Positions 12,456 to 13,532 of a stretch of 13,532 bases of DNA are shown piece after piece. A program made the translations under genes and the position numbers. The stretch spans positions 1 to 13,532 of the forward strand of contig URGF01000046.1 of assembly GCA_900547285.1 (NCBI GenBank). The letters run 5' to 3'. Each line of letters starts with the position of its first letter. The first letter of the stretch is position 1. The DNA is from an uncultured Collinsella sp. Its GTDB lineage: Bacteria > Actinomycetota > Coriobacteriia > Coriobacteriales > Coriobacteriaceae. The notes under the pieces are model-generated. The model saw only the letters and a program-made list of their open reading frames with translations. It was not told where the DNA came from and ran no database searches.

Positions 12456-13163
12456 CTACTCCCACTCCTGCTCGTAGATGTTGAGCGACTTCACGTACCG
12501 CCCCTGGGCGCCCATGATGTCGCGGACCAGGCGCAAAAAGAAGCTGACGCACGAGGTGTCAAAGCCGTCCTGCAGATCCTCGGGATGCACCGCACCCGGT
12601 CCATCGACCGCCGTGTCACTCAGGCGCGCGATGTCATACAGATAGAGCTGTCCCGCCGTCAGCCAGACATCGTCGATGCAGGCGAGGCGCACCGCGATCG
12701 CGCCGTCGCTCCAATGCTCCTTTTGCACGATATGCGGGTCGTAGACATCAAAGCGACGGTCGGCACGCGTATCCTTCAGCGCAACCATGCCGTTCGCAGG
12801 ATCCTTGTCCAAAATGCCAAAGCGCGAGAAATACTGCGTGTCGCGTACCTGCTCGAGCCGCTTGAGCGAGGCAGGCGAAAGCGATGCCGGCGGTTCGTCA
12901 ACATACAGCTCGAGCAGCGTCTTGCCATGGCGATAGGGGCGCTCGAAGAGCAGCCAATCGGTAAATGCCATGTTGTAGGCCATGATTTCGTTTTGCGAAG
13001 GCTCGGTGCAATAGCTGAGCCACGGGTCGACAATGATCTCGAACTGTTCGCATGCCGGCTCCAAAAACTGGAACTTCCGCAGCATCCAAAAATGGGCCAT
13101 GTCGGCAATATCGTTGCCGACGGCTTCAGCCAGCTGCGCTCGGTCTAAAACGTGGTCAGTCAC
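12456..13163 (-). CDS. Hypothetical protein, unrecognised
   Basis: A 235-residue soluble protein from GTG at 13163, preceded by AGGAGG 5 bases upstream. I recognise no family. It is acidic and mixed helix/strand, with no signal peptide or membrane helix. The stretch AYNMAFTDWLLFERPY (about 62-77) and the later YDPHIVQKEHWSDG and LTAGQLYLYDIARL segments look conserved-protein-like rather than random. Codon use resembles the neighbouring genes. The next gene on the same strand is the AbiEi/DUF559-like protein, but 193 bases and two palindromic elements intervene, so shared function is not implied. The leader may hide its ribosome binding site (see the separate entry). Confidence 0.8.
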   Translation of the reverse strand: MTDHVLDRAQLAEAVGNDIADMAHFWMLRKFQFLEPACEQFEIIVDPWLSYCTEPSQNEIMAYNMAFTDWLLFERPYRHGKTLLELYVDEPPASLSPASLKRLEQVRDTQYFSRFGILDKDPANGMVALKDTRADRRFDVYDPHIVQKEHWSDGAIAVRLACIDDVWLTAGQLYLYDIARLSDTAVDGPGAVHPEDLQDGFDTSCVSFFLRLVRDIMGAQGRYVKSLNIYEQEWE

Positions 13164-13168
13164 GGCAT

Positions 13169-13210
13169 CCTCCTCAAACTGATGAACCTCAATTTGAGCT
13201 TACGAGGAGG
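13169..13210 (-). promoter_or_regulatory. Leader with anti-Shine-Dalgarno pairing potential
   Basis: In the minus-strand mRNA, CCTCCTC (complement of 13204-13210) lies upstream of and is perfectly complementary to GAGGAGG (complement of 13169-13175), the ribosome binding site of the gene starting at 13163. The intervening 28 bases can form a competing CTCAA/TTGAG stem or pair CTCAAA with TTTGAG next to the site. This could give switchable translation. Short complementary purine/pyrimidine tracts also arise by chance. Confidence 0.4.
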
Positions 13211-13459
13211 GTGGGCAGCCACGACCAGCGCGGGCAAAATAGGCCTCCGGCTGCAAACCAGATGCTGACCAAACACTTGACGGGACACTTGACCGAATGA
13301 GCGCACCGCAAAGAAACCGCAGGTAGATATAGACAGTCAGTTCACTCATTTGAGGCAAACGCCCGCTACCACCACAGAAAGAGCAGAGTAGCACAGTCGC
13401 AAACGTCGACGAATGAACACTTGCACGTCGGCAAATGACAAAGTCGCCTGCGAACTCGC

Positions 13460-13511
13460 AAGGAGTGTCCCCGAATGCCGGCACATAAGGAACGTCCCCA
13501 GCTGCCGGCAC
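13460..13511. repeat. Tandem direct repeat, two 25-base units
   Basis: Units at 13460-13484 and 13487-13511 share AAGGA..GTCCCC...TGCCGGCAC, with 20 of 25 bases identical and a period of 27. The array may continue past the contig edge, and a dispersed repeat here would explain why assembly stopped. The TGCCGGCA core is itself a palindrome. Confidence 0.75.
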
Positions 13512-13514
13512 TTG

Positions 13515-13532
13515 AGATCGGAAGAGCACACG
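13515..13532. other. Illumina adapter remnant at contig end (artefact)
   Basis: AGATCGGAAGAGCACACG is identical to the first 18 bases of the Illumina TruSeq read-1 adapter. It is not genomic sequence. Genuine sequence ends at or just before 13514. Confidence 0.97.

Larger units (their letters stand above)
13164..13514. other. Gene-free contig end, upstream of the 12456-13163 gene
   Basis: About 350 bases without a credible gene. It should hold the promoter of the minus-strand gene, but I cannot place it firmly. It contains the leader described separately and, at its end, two direct repeats. Open frames crossing this region toward the end translate adapter sequence (starting MCSSDL or MLFRS) and are artefacts. 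Confidence 0.6.

Noticed and set aside
13200..13529. Minus-strand open frames entering from the contig end
   Set aside because: Their first residues come from the sequencing adapter (MLFRS, MCSSDL) and the rest shows no protein-like features.

Overview
The window looks like a gut actinobacterium of class Coriobacteriia, most likely Collinsella or a close relative. This is inferred from GC-rich codon use, GTG starts, strong AGGAGG-type ribosome binding sites, the gene families present and the style of intergenic palindromes. No database was consulted. The last 18 bases match the start of the Illumina TruSeq read-1 adapter, so the window ends at a contig edge and genuine sequence stops at about 13514.

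Layout. At 1-1744 (minus) is a DEAD-box RNA helicase whose C-terminal end lies outside the window. A 579-base divergent gap follows. Then come two signalling genes on the plus strand: an FHA-domain protein (2324-3286) and a Ser/Thr protein kinase with an internal membrane segment and a C-terminal DUF6273-like domain (3458-5542). Next is a copper-homeostasis cluster on the plus strand: copA (5794-8133), copZ (8281-8502) and csoR (8635-8907). It has a CsoR-type operator in the copA promoter and large hairpins between the genes. A small membrane zinc-ribbon protein (9020-9493) and a minus-strand amidohydrolase (9601-10971) converge on a bidirectional terminator. Two more minus-strand genes follow: an AbiEi/DUF559-like protein with a nuclease-type fold (11186-12262) and an unrecognised protein (12456-13163).

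How the genes work together. CsoR should repress the copA promoter until Cu(I) is bound; CopZ should chaperone Cu(I) and CopA export it. The kinase and FHA protein are a plausible phospho-signalling pair, because FHA domains bind phosphothreonine, but each may have its own transcript.

The most unusual feature is a family of six 59-base palindromic elements at 2007, 2088, 5584, 11120, 12282 and 12362. Every copy has 17-base arms close to TGTCTCAATCTGTAACA and its complement around a centre of exactly 25 bases that varies strongly in sequence. Two pairs are spaced about 80 bases centre to centre. The copies bracket two units, FHA plus kinase and the AbiEi/DUF559-like gene. In both cases a pair lies at the 5' side and a single copy at the 3' side. 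Other, unrelated palindromes occupy most of the remaining gene junctions.
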